Positions 1-8,680 of a stretch of 64,000 nt of DNA are shown here, piece by piece. Under the pieces are notes generated by a model that had not been told where the DNA came from, ran no database searches, and saw only the letters and a list, made by a program, of their open reading frames with translations. Within the stretch, counting starts at the first letter, position 1, and each line of letters begins with the position of its first letter. Location: positions 62,001-126,000 of the forward strand of contig JAJRWI010000033.1 in NCBI GenBank assembly GCA_024276825.1. Direction: 5' to 3'. This DNA is from an archaeon (lineage in GTDB: Archaea > Asgardarchaeota > Thorarchaeia > Thorarchaeales > Thorarchaeaceae). The position numbers and the translations under genes are program-made.

Positions 1-561
1 TGGTCCTCGCAATTGCAAAGCATTCACTCAGCTATTTCAGAGGCTCTAAACACCCTTCTGCCCCAGCTTGAAAATGCATTATCATTGTCTCTTGAAAACA
101 AGGAAGCCTTTCTCACGGTGCTGTTTCAGCCTAGCACTAGGAACCTGTTTTTAGAGATTGACACACATTTCAAAGAACAGGGGCATTATGTCCTCTCTCC
201 CGAGGTGATGAAACACCTCTCATCATTGAGTGACATTGCAAAGATAATCGCTCTTGTTGGCGATGCAGTGATTGACATGGCAGTCCTCCATTATCTCTGG
301 TCTCCCTTGATCGATGATGTTGGTGTTATCACACAGCAGAGAGCTGAGGTGGTCAGTAACGAGAACATGGCACGACTGTGTGACGAGTGGCGGCTCTTTG
401 AACACCGCATCCATTTTGATCCTCCAACTGCAACCAAGTCCGAAACTGATCATATAAAGGGAACATTGGTGGAGGGAGTCTACGGACTGATATACATCGA
501 GCATGATCTTGAGTCTGTAATGAACTCACTTATTCATCTCTACAAGGGAGTGAATATCTAG
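1..561 (+). CDS. RNase III-like domain protein (5' end may be cut by the window)
   Basis: The frame is open to the left edge; the first usable start is TTG at 13 (182 residues), so the true start may lie outside. The protein is all-helical. The segment around residues 79-96 (core LVGDAV) and the segment around 149-163 (GTLVEGVYG) match the two conserved helices of the ribonuclease III catalytic domain, and a VITQQRAEVVSN segment lies between them as in mini-III enzymes. There is no double-stranded-RNA-binding domain. Of the metal ligands, D84 and E154 are present, but the glutamate expected just before the GD pair is alanine and the aspartate of the usual ADxxE is T151. It may therefore be a weak or non-catalytic relative acting on structured RNA. 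It converges with the next gene and overlaps it by 4 bases. Confidence 0.6.
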   Translation, partial: WSSQLQSIHSAISEALNTLLPQLENALSLSLENKEAFLTVLFQPSTRNLFLEIDTHFKEQGHYVLSPEVMKHLSSLSDIAKIIALVGDAVIDMAVLHYLWSPLIDDVGVITQQRAEVVSNENMARLCDEWRLFEHRIHFDPPTATKSETDHIKGTLVEGVYGLIYIEHDLESVMNSLIHLYKGVNI

Positions 562-2063
562 AACTCTTCAAAGTCGAACTCATCATCTCTGTGGCTGGGA
601 CTCTTCTCCAATGGGAACATCTCACTGAACTTCTTCTTGACATCACTGACAAGGTCTTTGTCACAATACACTCTCACAGATGGAATGGTCCGTTTTTGCT
701 GTGTCAGTATTCTTGTGAGTGGTTTCCCCTCTTCGGTGTCTGAGAGGCGCACAAGGTCCATGCCTCTCTTACCGCCAACAAGGATTGGGATCTCACGAAG
801 GTATCTCTCTCCAAGGTTGGGAATGACCACATCAATGATGCACCTTCCTGGCTCTTCAACAATCTCTAATTCTGCTTTAATGAGCGCTTCAATGTCAGTA
901 TTGAACCTCTGCAGCTGTCTCTTTGTTTCCTTAGTGAAAGAGTTTAATGGCGAATAGAAGGCTACTTTGAAGAGTCTGCGATACCGGATTCTTGATGCAT
1001 ACTCTTGTATGAACGAGGTTTCTGACTCGCAAAGCCATTTATACAAGTCCGAGTCTGTCATCCTTGTGAAAAACCCTATGCACTCGTTCTTGGTGAATTT
1101 CTCCTCTTTCAGCCTGCAATATGTCGCCTTGGAGATCAGTGCCTCTGCAAGTTTTACAGCATGATGAATGTATAGGTCACTGAACATCCAGTTTCGGCTC
1201 AAGATCAGTGCCTCAAGTGAATGCAAGGCCTTCAGCATGAACGCACGAACAAACCTTCCGGTTTCATCCCTCACGACTCTGTTCGTCAGCAAAACTCTCT
1301 CTGCTGGGAATATCCCCAACTGAACCCCGCTATAGTATGCATCACGAATCAGATAGTCAGTCTTATCAATGTCTAGTGGACTGTCGAGAAAATCAGAAAT
1401 TAATGAGAGAATCTCATCATTACTCTGCCTCTTTAAGACATCAGCAACGGTCTTGGGATCCACATCAACTCTATCAAGGATGTCAGTCAGTCCGCTATTC
1501 CTAATTAGGTACACTCCTAGGTCCAGATGGTCCATACCCACATAATTTTTCAGGGCAAACTCGATTGTATGCGAGGTTGGCGGATGACCAATGTCGTGAA
1601 GTAAAGCGGCTGCCCTGAATATCTTCTGATGATAGTCGCTGAGTAGATTAGTGAGGGGAGTAAAGCAGACATTGTCTAGGTCGTCGCAATAGTTCACAAC
1701 ATGAATACACTTCTGAGCTAGGAAGTTAGTGCCGAGACAGTGTTGAAACCGGGTATGTGTGGCTCCAGGATATACAATGTGTGCTGGGCCAAGCTGCAGA
1801 ACAAAACGTAGTCTCTGCATCTCCCAACTCGAGATCACATCTAGCTCCCATGGCTCGAAGAGAATTGCACCGTGGATGGGATCTTGGACTGCTTTTTGAC
1901 GTGTGTGCTGCTCTCCAAGAGCAATCAGTTTCTCATGCCTGACAATTGCCTCCTCTATCTTATTCCATCTCTCATTCCTTGCCCCTCGTGCAGTAATAAT
2001 ATCCGACTCACGAACTCCTGTAATGCGAATGAGATTGATCAACTCAACGTCAGGGCTGTTCAA
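558..2063 (-). CDS. HD-domain phosphohydrolase (dNTPase-like, COG1078 type)
   Basis: This is a 501-residue HD-superfamily protein. The sequence shows QDPIHG near residue 60, TRFQH (H108), the metal-binding HD pair in LLHDIGH (H156, D157) and the distal DIDKTDYLIRD block around 232-242. Together these are the hallmark of dGTPase/SAMHD1-like metal-dependent phosphohydrolases. Family members hydrolyse nucleotides such as dNTPs; the substrate cannot be read from the sequence. The C-terminal third (about 330-501) has no recognised motif and ends in an acidic tail. Translation starts at TTG (2063) behind a GGAGG site with 8-base spacing. The gene stands alone on the minus strand, converging with the RNase III-like gene. 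Confidence 0.85.
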   Translation of the reverse strand: MNSPDVELINLIRITGVRESDIITARGARNERWNKIEEAIVRHEKLIALGEQHTRQKAVQDPIHGAILFEPWELDVISSWEMQRLRFVLQLGPAHIVYPGATHTRFQHCLGTNFLAQKCIHVVNYCDDLDNVCFTPLTNLLSDYHQKIFRAAALLHDIGHPPTSHTIEFALKNYVGMDHLDLGVYLIRNSGLTDILDRVDVDPKTVADVLKRQSNDEILSLISDFLDSPLDIDKTDYLIRDAYYSGVQLGIFPAERVLLTNRVVRDETGRFVRAFMLKALHSLEALILSRNWMFSDLYIHHAVKLAEALISKATYCRLKEEKFTKNECIGFFTRMTDSDLYKWLCESETSFIQEYASRIRYRRLFKVAFYSPLNSFTKETKRQLQRFNTDIEALIKAELEIVEEPGRCIIDVVIPNLGERYLREIPILVGGKRGMDLVRLSDTEEGKPLTRILTQQKRTIPSVRVYCDKDLVSDVKKKFSEMFPLEKSPSHRDDEFDFEEF

Positions 2064-2110
2064 GATTCAGGCCTCCCAAATCAATTAGAAACAACCTCAA
2101 TCACTTAAGT

Positions 2111-2656
2111 TTAAGGTCTTGGTGGTGAGCCAGTTCTTCGCATTTTCTCTCTGACCTTTGCATACTCCAATGTATTGCCAGTTATCATTCGCTTACAATA
2201 GATGTCCTCCTCACAATAGTTCCAGTTTCGCATGGCCTTGCATGATGGTGATGGACGCTTCCTGTAGAATGGAGGATTGATCAGGTGTGCAGCTGTGAGA
2301 TAATCAACCACTGTCCTTATGCTATGCCTTCGAAATGCCCTCTTGATACATGGAGGAGCCCTCTTCAGTAGTTCCAAGTCCACAAGTCTGAACAGACGGG
2401 ACCATAGTGGGCACTCCTTTGCTTTGTACAGGAGCTTGCAGTTCGGGCACAATCTATTCTCAAAGGCCACCTCGCAAAACTCGAAGAATGCCTGCTGATC
2501 TAGAAAGGAGAGTTTTAGCAGATGGAACTTTATCTGAATGAAGTGATATGGTGTAAACGAACCCATCTCCTGAACAAAAGCTGCTATCTCTTCTGCCAGT
2601 TCATCTGCTGTGCAGTTCCAGTACTCTTCGTTCAGAAAGGGCTTATCATTACTCAT
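2111..2656 (-). CDS. Cysteine-containing hypothetical protein
   Basis: I do not recognise this 181-residue protein. It is basic and contains a CPNC pair near residue 70 followed by further cysteines (KECPLW, PPCIKR and, near the C-terminus, SCKAMRNWNYCEEDIYC), so metal binding is possible. The region from about 100 to 181 is rich in Arg and Lys, which would suit nucleic-acid binding; that is inference. The ATG at 2656 has only a weak purine-rich upstream stretch. It lies 47 bases upstream of the HD phosphohydrolase on the same strand, so the two may be co-transcribed. Its 5' side faces the beta-propeller gene across a 150-base divergent promoter region. Confidence 0.55.
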   Translation of the reverse strand: MSNDKPFLNEEYWNCTADELAEEIAAFVQEMGSFTPYHFIQIKFHLLKLSFLDQQAFFEFCEVAFENRLCPNCKLLYKAKECPLWSRLFRLVDLELLKRAPPCIKRAFRRHSIRTVVDYLTAAHLINPPFYRKRPSPSCKAMRNWNYCEEDIYCKRMITGNTLEYAKVREKMRRTGSPPRP

Positions 2657-2806
2657 TATCTTCCAACACTCAACACTTGCTCGGATAACTTAAACTCATT
2701 AAAAGAAGTAGCTGTAAATAAATGAACCAAGTTATCCCCACAAAACCTTAAATTATGGATTAAATGACCCCTAACATACACCGTTAGCCAGTGAGGTCTT
2801 TGACTC

Positions 2807-3817
2807 ATGCCAAAACTTGATGTGTCCAGTGAGATGTCCTTCAAAGAAGTGATAAGCTCAATAGAGCTTGCCGACATCACTGGTGACGGGAAGGACAACC
2901 TTGTTCTATCAACAATAAATGGGGACATTCGAATCTACGAGTTTCAGCGCAGCAAAAAGGAGCCTCTTATCGAAATCTGTACTGCCTCTAATCTACCCCC
3001 AGTGGCCACCCTCGGAGTGGGCGATGTGACTGGTGATGGCGTACCGGACATAATCGCGGGAGGTATGGACAACTCGCTTAAGACGGTGTCATATGAGGAT
3101 GGCAAACTTGTAATAAAGGACACAACCCCACTTGGAAATCTGCCCACTGCAATCTGTGTTCTTAATGTTGAGGGTGATGAGGCAATGGAAGTTATCGTTG
3201 CTACAAGCGATAATGCCTTGCGTTGCTATAGCTGGTTTGAAGTCGCTCTTGACAAGCTGGCCCACAAAGTGGTTGAGCATCCGATTTTTTCCATGGTGCC
3301 GCTTCACACCAAGGGTGTTCCATATTCAAGATTCGTGTTTGGTGATGAATCGGGCCATATCTATGTCTATCAGTATCAAGATGATCGCCTTCATGAGAGG
3401 TCGCGTGTTAAAGTAAAGGGTCAGGTCACTCTTGTTGCAACTGGCAGTGTTACAAATAGTCGGACTGATGAGATTATTGCGGTGTCTGACGGTTCAGTCC
3501 TCAATTTTCTGCATGTAGTCCAGAATGACATCAAAATGATGGACAGAATACGTGCTCCTGGCGCAGTGACCTCAGTCAAGATAGGACCCATTGGAACGCA
3601 AGACACTGATGAATACATAATGTCTTCACAAGGAAATTCAAAGCTCACTCTTCTATCGTTTTACAACAACCGAATGAATGAGTATCTCTCAATAAAGACT
3701 GCCAAGAAGTCTGTCGAATCGTTTATTGCCATTGGAAACATATATGGCAATGGCGAGTCTCACATCATTCAGGCAGTACGCAACAAGATCAATGTGATAT
3801 CGCTTGTTGATGATTGA
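2807..3817 (+). CDS. FG-GAP/VCBS-like beta-propeller protein
   Basis: This 336-residue protein carries spaced repeats of the type (A)D-x-TGDG-x-x-(D/N), seen at about residues 22-32 (ADITGDGKDNL) and 72-82 (GDVTGDGVPDII), with degenerate copies later (IGNIYGNGESHI near 310). This pattern is typical of FG-GAP/VCBS beta-propeller blades, whose DxDGxxD loops can bind calcium. No signal peptide or transmembrane segment is visible, so it is probably cytosolic, unlike most FG-GAP proteins. A protein-interaction scaffold role is a guess. The ATG at 2807 follows GAGGT by about 10 bases. It converges with the next gene, leaving a 4-base gap. Confidence 0.65.
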   Translation: MPKLDVSSEMSFKEVISSIELADITGDGKDNLVLSTINGDIRIYEFQRSKKEPLIEICTASNLPPVATLGVGDVTGDGVPDIIAGGMDNSLKTVSYEDGKLVIKDTTPLGNLPTAICVLNVEGDEAMEVIVATSDNALRCYSWFEVALDKLAHKVVEHPIFSMVPLHTKGVPYSRFVFGDESGHIYVYQYQDDRLHERSRVKVKGQVTLVATGSVTNSRTDEIIAVSDGSVLNFLHVVQNDIKMMDRIRAPGAVTSVKIGPIGTQDTDEYIMSSQGNSKLTLLSFYNNRMNEYLSIKTAKKSVESFIAIGNIYGNGESHIIQAVRNKINVISLVDD

Positions 3818-3821
3818 GCGT

Positions 3822-4238
3822 TCAATCGAGTTTTGGCATGAAAACCTCTTCAGGTTTTAGAACTCTGACTGTCTTAATCTGGACATGCTCCTTGATCTTG
3901 GGAATAATCTCGCCCTCAATCCATTGCTTGACTGTGGCTCGTGCGTCATCAATTGTGTCCCCTTCTGCATTCATATCAAAACGAATGAATAGGTTGTAAG
4001 GCTCGCGCTCATTTGCTTCTTTCTTGATCATTGCCCAGAAAGCCTTTGACCCTGCAGGAACATCGATTCTACCAAGGATTTCGACCCACGATTTGTTCTC
4101 CACTTTTTTGGTGACTCTTGCGAGGTCCTTCAACTCTGGTATTTTTTTCAGTGCCTCAAGTACAGCATTGCTATCTCTATCTATGTCAATGTCTTCGAAT
4201 TCTGCCAGAAGATAATGATCAGCCCTGAATTTTGCCAT
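3822..4238 (-). CDS. Conserved-looking hypothetical protein
   Basis: I do not recognise this protein of 138 residues. It is soluble, mixed alpha/beta, moderately charged and without Cys motifs or membrane segments. An in-frame ATG at 4253 would add five residues, but the ATG at 4238 is preceded by GGAG at 9 bases and is preferred. The body alternates predicted strands (WVEILGRIDVP, YNLFIRFDMNAEGD) with helices, as in small ferredoxin-fold proteins; that is only an impression. It lies 47 bases downstream of the CDP-alcohol transferase gene on the same strand and could be the last gene of that operon. Confidence 0.55.
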   Translation of the reverse strand: MAKFRADHYLLAEFEDIDIDRDSNAVLEALKKIPELKDLARVTKKVENKSWVEILGRIDVPAGSKAFWAMIKKEANEREPYNLFIRFDMNAEGDTIDDARATVKQWIEGEIIPKIKEHVQIKTVRVLKPEEVFMPKLD

Positions 4239-4285
4239 GGATTGAGTCTCCATTGTTCGTTGTGTGCGCCCAGCATTTCTTTCTC

Positions 4286-4897
4286 TTAAATATGATGGTC
4301 TGTTATTTCGTTCAACTCTGCCATATAATGGTGTGCACGATATGCTGCTGTGAGGATTCCAATCAGAGTGACAACTACAATACCCAGCAGTGTCTGTTGA
4401 AACAATGACATTAGAACCAGAATGAACAACCTCTCGGATCTTGCACCAAGACCGACATCAAGGTCTTGGACACCGAGTGTTTCCGCCCTTGCCCTGGTAT
4501 AACTGGTCATAATCCATCCGATAATGCAGATGACTATCCACAACTGCACAGAAACACCAAAGACATCACTACTTGGATACGCAATCCAGATGGAGAGAAG
4601 AATCACCATCTCGCTAACCTTGTCAATGACTGAATCGGTAAAGGCTCCCGCGGGACGTGCTCGACCGGTTTCTCTTGCAACAGCGCCATCCACACCATCA
4701 AAGAAACCCACGAGGAACACGAACATCCCATAGATGATCTGCGACTTGAAGATGGTGATTATGAGAAAGGCACAGAGGGCAAACAATAGTGTGAGATAGG
4801 TTATCGCGTCTGGGGACACATTCGCACTAATGAAGGGCTTTGCCACTGCGCACACTGGTCTTCTAAACACCTTTCGAAGTCTAAATCTGCTCGGCAC
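4286..4897 (-). CDS. CDP-alcohol phosphatidyltransferase (archaeal phospholipid or inositol-phosphate synthase type)
   Basis: This 203-residue integral membrane enzyme carries the complete family motif D67-x2-D70-G71-x2-A74-R75-x8-G84-x3-D88-x3-D92, whose aspartates bind the metal ions used to transfer a phosphoalcohol from or to a CDP carrier. Several hydrophobic helices are visible (about 30-65, 95-135, 150-185). Archaeal members make archaetidylinositol phosphate, archaetidylserine or di-myo-inositol phosphate precursors; sequence alone does not decide which. It starts at GTG (4897) behind AGGGGG and lies 3 bases after the nucleotidyltransferase stop. The two are thus almost certainly one operon in which the partner could supply an activated head group (inference). 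Confidence 0.85.
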   Translation of the reverse strand: MPSRFRLRKVFRRPVCAVAKPFISANVSPDAITYLTLLFALCAFLIITIFKSQIIYGMFVFLVGFFDGVDGAVARETGRARPAGAFTDSVIDKVSEMVILLSIWIAYPSSDVFGVSVQLWIVICIIGWIMTSYTRARAETLGVQDLDVGLGARSERLFILVLMSLFQQTLLGIVVVTLIGILTAAYRAHHYMAELNEITDHHI

Positions 4898-4900
4898 TTG

Positions 4901-5902
4901 TTAGCCCCCTTGGGTGATTATGTGCTTTCTATAGATGACACAATGGTCATAATGACCTTTTGGAACGCTTGCATTCTGCGTAATGCAATGAGCCAGTGCA
5001 CTATTAGGTGCAACAGTCGTGTTAGAACCCAGACTCGCATATGGACCAATTACGCAATGATCTCCCAGCTTACAATCTTTAGCAATGAATGTCGGTCCCA
5101 CCATACGAACTCCACTGCCAATGATACCCTCCGAAGAGAATTCCACAGAATCTCCGGTTTCAAAGACATCTCCTGCATGAACAACTATGGAGCCTTGGGA
5201 CTCGGTCATGGTTTCGAGAAGATGCCTGTTTGCAGCCAATAATGACCGCAGATCATCAACATCGTGCCATATACGCCACTTAACATCAACAGCAGACACA
5301 CTCACTCCCTCACTTATTGTAGATTGGATGACCTCGCTCACTTTAGATTGTCCCTCTCGCACAGCCTTACTGCACATACTCGCAAAGTCCCTTCCCGCAA
5401 TGATCACTTGTGCTGATGATGCTCTCTTATAATGGCCGCCCTGAACACCACCCATTGCAATCACATTGTTCCTATCATCCAAATAAACGGGAGTGCCCCT
5501 GCGAACTGAAGTATCAACTGCCATCGTGACTATAGCTCTGTTCTTCCTATGAGTATTCAATACACATCTCAATAATTCAGGTCTTATAACACAGTCCGAT
5601 GGACATAGCAGAAAATCGTCAACATCAACATTCCTAATCACTCCAACAAGGGTATGTAATGGACCTCTCTGCCATTCGGGAACATATTGTGTAGTCACTC
5701 CATCAAAATACTTGATATGTTGTTCAAGCATCTCATGTTTCCATCCGGTCCCAACAAATACTGTGTCTATCTCGCCCTTGATGATGTGAATCAGATGTTC
5801 GATGAGTGTGGCTCCCGCAACCTCTATGAGTTGCTTTGGAACTGAATCCGTCAGGGGCCTGAGTCTTTCCCCTCGGCCTGCGCTCAGAATTATTGCGATT
5901 AT
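4901..5902 (-). CDS. Sugar/inositol-phosphate nucleotidyltransferase with hexapeptide-repeat tail
   Basis: Read from 5902 this is a 333-residue protein. The N-terminus IILSAGRGERLRPLTD (nucleotide-binding loop) followed by PKQLIEVAG is the signature of the glucose-1-phosphate thymidylyltransferase/GlmU family. Residues after about 255 (EGIIGSGVRM through CVIGPYASLGS) form left-handed beta-helix repeats. An ATG at 5731 gives only 276 residues and would delete the catalytic loop, so the true start lies upstream. In this frame no ATG, GTG or TTG lies between the stop at 5933 and the loop. GGAGGA followed by six bases points to an ATA codon at 5902. Alternatively one A has been lost: an ATG at 5916 in the neighbouring frame would join perfectly if one base were added near 5902. 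It is upstream of and coupled to the CDP-alcohol transferase. Confidence 0.8.
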   Translation of the reverse strand: MIAIILSAGRGERLRPLTDSVPKQLIEVAGATLIEHLIHIIKGEIDTVFVGTGWKHEMLEQHIKYFDGVTTQYVPEWQRGPLHTLVGVIRNVDVDDFLLCPSDCVIRPELLRCVLNTHRKNRAIVTMAVDTSVRRGTPVYLDDRNNVIAMGGVQGGHYKRASSAQVIIAGRDFASMCSKAVREGQSKVSEVIQSTISEGVSVSAVDVKWRIWHDVDDLRSLLAANRHLLETMTESQGSIVVHAGDVFETGDSVEFSSEGIIGSGVRMVGPTFIAKDCKLGDHCVIGPYASLGSNTTVAPNSALAHCITQNASVPKGHYDHCVIYRKHIITQGG

Positions 5903-6047
5903 TTGAACTCCTCCATTTCTGAAGTTTACTCTCTAATAATGATCAAAGGCGATGAGTTTCTAAGGATCAACTAAACTTAACATCTCTCATTGGGTCTCCA
6001 AATAATCATCGTGGTCAATGACTCATCACTAGAATCAGCATAGGTGT

Positions 6048-6935
6048 CTAATGCATGTTTTCATTCAAGTCTTCCCAGAAGCCTCGATTAGCATAGGCAG
6101 CAGGATTCTCTTCAAATCGTTCCTTACATTTCCTAGTACAAAAATGGAAGGTTTTTCCCTCATATGTTGTGACAATCTCGGATGATCTATTCACAAGCAT
6201 AAGACAGACAGGATCAATAATGAACCCGTCTGACCATCTCACACTGATCTTGCCATCTTCAAGCCAGAGCACTCTATCCGCAAGGTCTCTTATTCTAAGG
6301 TCGTGTGTCGCAATTATAATGGTCTTTCCCTGCTCCTTTGCTATGTTTCGCAACAGTCGTATGACCTCATGTCCAGTCTTTGAGTCAAGGTTTGCAGTTG
6401 GCTCATCCGCGAGGATTATCTGAGGATTATTGGCAAGAGCTCTGGCAATCGCCACACGTTGTTGCTCCCCGCCACTGAGCTGACTTGGTCGATGATTAAC
6501 CCTCTCTCCGAGACCCATTTGTTTCAATAGCTGCTCAGCACGATATCTCGCATTGGCCCCCTTGACGCCTGCAAGGTTCAACACAACTTCAACATTCTGA
6601 ATGGCTGTGAGCGCCGAGAGTAGATTTGGGCTCTGGAAGACAAAGCCAATCTCCTCACGACGTATTCGGGAGAGCTCTTTCTTTGACAGGCCGTTTAGGT
6701 TTCTCCCATTGATGATGACATCACCCGAAGTGGGTGTCAACAAAGCACCAATTAGCTGAATGAGTGTTGTCTTTCCAGACCCAGATGGTCCCATTATCAC
6801 AATGATCTCGCCAAGTTCCACATGAAGCGAAACATCATTAACTGCGACCACTGAGGTGTGCTTTGACCCATAGACCTTGGTCGCATGATATAATTCGACG
6901 GCTCTGTCAATATCATCATGCTGTTCAAAATCCAC
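6048..6935 (-). CDS. MacB/LolD-type ABC transporter ATPase with C-terminal YHS metal-binding domain
   Basis: This is a 295-residue ABC ATPase. Walker A is GPSGSGKTT, the signature is LSGGEQQRVAIARAL, Walker B is IILADEPTANLD and the switch histidine sits in ATHD. It matches the ATPase that pairs with FtsX-type permeases. After residue ~240 a YHS domain is fused (DPVCLMLV, then FHFCTRKCKERFEENP), with three cysteines able to bind a heavy metal. An in-frame start at 6971 would overlap the permease; the GTG at 6935 lies 9 bases after GGAGG and just past the permease stop, so I prefer it. Neighbouring YHS and CopA genes suggest a copper or heavy-metal-linked exporter (inference). The fusion is unusual. 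Confidence 0.85.
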   Translation of the reverse strand: MDFEQHDDIDRAVELYHATKVYGSKHTSVVAVNDVSLHVELGEIIVIMGPSGSGKTTLIQLIGALLTPTSGDVIINGRNLNGLSKKELSRIRREEIGFVFQSPNLLSALTAIQNVEVVLNLAGVKGANARYRAEQLLKQMGLGERVNHRPSQLSGGEQQRVAIARALANNPQIILADEPTANLDSKTGHEVIRLLRNIAKEQGKTIIIATHDLRIRDLADRVLWLEDGKISVRWSDGFIIDPVCLMLVNRSSEIVTTYEGKTFHFCTRKCKERFEENPAAYANRGFWEDLNENMH

Positions 6936-6939
6936 AACA

Positions 6940-8049
6940 TCACGCCTCCTTAAAAACAAGGGCCGGGTCAATCCCTGCTATCTTCTTCACTGGAATGACT
7001 GAAGCCACAATTCCCGTAAGTATACCAAGCAATGAAACTCCCAACATCATGTTAGGTGTGATTGTCACAAGAAACTCTGGAACATAAATCTGCATTATTG
7101 AGATCAACGGTGGGACAACAATAGAACCAATAACAAATCCAAGTATTGACACAATCAGTGCTTGTTCAAGCACGATTCGATATATCTGCGGATTAGTAGC
7201 GCCAACGGCCTTAAGAATTCCATATTCTTTGGCTTTATCCATTGTCAGGCTATAGAGCAACACACCAATGACCTGAATACCTACAAGCAGTCCAATTGTG
7301 CTAAGGAGGTAAAAAATTGGAATGAATCCTCCCAGAATCTCATCCTTGTACGCTTGGGCAGTGTCTGTTGACGTGTTTGCAGACACATCTGTTAATGACG
7401 ACTCGATGTTGTTAATCACTTCAGCTAAAGTGTAGCCCGAATCAACCTTTACAAGAAAATAATTAGTCACCCCTTCTAAGAGGAATGTCTTTGCATCATC
7501 AAAGGTCATGAAGACCATATAGGCTATCATTAGATTTGTTCTATCCGACAGGCCAACAATACGAAAGTCCTTCTCAGCAATAGTCAGATTTCCGCCAACT
7601 TCTAGACCCTGTTTCTGCGCCAAGGTTCTATCAATGATGATCTCACCATTCTCGACCTCCGACTTTCCCTCAATCACACTCCACGGGCCACCAAGACCTG
7701 TTTCGATATCATAGCCATTCAAGTAAAGCAATACTTTCTCGTCATTGATTTTCACGGACAAAGGCGTTCGAATAAGGGGTGAGACCTCACTAACACCTTC
7801 AATCTGAGTCAGATTGTCCTGGATTGAAATTGGAAGCAGGGATGGGCTATGAAATGAGCCACTAGCCCCCTCCGATGTGATCCAAAGATCAGCATCAGCT
7901 CCAGTAATCATGTCATCCATCATTGTTGAAAACGCCTCATTCAACCCAACCATGGTTAGAATGAGGAAAACGCTGAGCACTATTCCGCCAATGCTCACTG
8001 CTACTTTTGACTTCTCATGAGCCAGATTTCGTCTTGCTACACTTACCAT
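6940..8049 (-). CDS. FtsX/MacB-type ABC transporter permease
   Basis: This permease of about 369 residues has one N-terminal transmembrane helix (VSIGGIVLSVFLILTMV), a large MacB-like extracytoplasmic domain (about 45-250) and three helices in the C-terminal third. That is the FtsX/MacB topology. The conserved KAVGAT(N) coupling-helix motif is present near residue 285. Starts at 8112 and 8064 are possible in frame. I chose 8049 because GGATGTGA lies 5 bases upstream and a TTATAA box at 8078-8083 would place the transcript start near 8055. It is the first gene of a two-gene operon with the YHS-fused ATPase. The transported substrate is unknown. Confidence 0.82.
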   Translation of the reverse strand: MVSVARRNLAHEKSKVAVSIGGIVLSVFLILTMVGLNEAFSTMMDDMITGADADLWITSEGASGSFHSPSLLPISIQDNLTQIEGVSEVSPLIRTPLSVKINDEKVLLYLNGYDIETGLGGPWSVIEGKSEVENGEIIIDRTLAQKQGLEVGGNLTIAEKDFRIVGLSDRTNLMIAYMVFMTFDDAKTFLLEGVTNYFLVKVDSGYTLAEVINNIESSLTDVSANTSTDTAQAYKDEILGGFIPIFYLLSTIGLLVGIQVIGVLLYSLTMDKAKEYGILKAVGATNPQIYRIVLEQALIVSILGFVIGSIVVPPLISIMQIYVPEFLVTITPNMMLGVSLLGILTGIVASVIPVKKIAGIDPALVFKEA

Positions 8050-8167
8050 GAAAATCACATCCATGACTACTTCAACATTATAACTAATAGCCCCGAATGA
8101 TAAAACTGACATCGGATGGAAATCAAAGATTGACTTCGAAATCCATCCGACTCATAAAACTAGATGT

Positions 8168-8314
8168 CTAGTGTTTCATGTAGTTCATTGGGGCTTCGTC
8201 GAACTTCTTTTTACACATTTCACAACAGAAATAAAACTTCTTTCCCATGTGCTCTGATGTAAATTTCGCCGAACTCTCATTAACTTCCATTCCACAGACA
8301 GGATCTTTTGCCAT
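8168..8314 (-). CDS. Small YHS-domain metal-binding protein
   Basis: This 48-residue protein is essentially a single YHS domain: KDPVCGMEV at residues 3-11, then KKFYFCCEMCKKKFDEAP, giving cysteines at positions 7, 30, 31 and 34. YHS/TRASH domains bind copper or other heavy metals and occur fused to or beside CopA pumps. A longer reading from 8401 adds 29 unrelated residues; the ATG at 8314 has a clear AAGGAG site 8 bases upstream and is preferred. It may act as a soluble metal carrier for the CopA or ABC pumps beside it (inference). It is divergent from copA across about 420 bases. Confidence 0.8.
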   Translation of the reverse strand: MAKDPVCGMEVNESSAKFTSEHMGKKFYFCCEMCKKKFDEAPMNYMKH

Positions 8315-8680
8315 AATACCATTCTCCTTTCTTGTTACCATTTTCGCACTGCCTGCTAACCATAAAGAACCACTCATTTCTAGTTGGACAATCTCGGACA
8401 TCTGAGTTCCGTCTGCCTAGAAAATGGCACCGGGAACATTTCGAAAGTGAGTTTCATAAGACTCCCAATAAACTTGCATAATTTCAGACCTTTAATTAGT
8501 TCTTTATTTGATGAGTATCCAGGTTTGTCCAACTCTCAATGTATGGTTACCTCATGGTTCGCATAGACAATGTATTTTGACTGTCAGCAAACATATCACA
8601 TTTGATATATCGATGCAGTCATATCATTACTTACCCGAAACTATATAAATATATCGTCATAGATATATCGCAGGCAACTA
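8315..8680. promoter_or_regulatory. Divergent regulatory region of the YHS gene and copA, with repeated GATATATCG motifs
   Basis: These 366 bases contain no convincing gene (a 60-codon plus-strand frame at 8384-8566 lacks a ribosome site and family features). The right end holds a TATA-like TATATAAAT at 8642-8650. Around it are three copies of an ATATATCG core: GATATATCG at 8604-8612, ATATATCG at 8649-8656 and GATATATCG at 8662-8670. Two copies flank or overlap the TATA box and predicted transcription start near 8672. This is the arrangement expected for a repressor or activator operator controlling copA. No regulator gene is visible nearby. Confidence 0.5.

Noticed and set aside
8384..8566. 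60-codon ORF between the YHS gene and copA
   Set aside because: No ribosome site or recognisable features; it is in the divergent promoter region.
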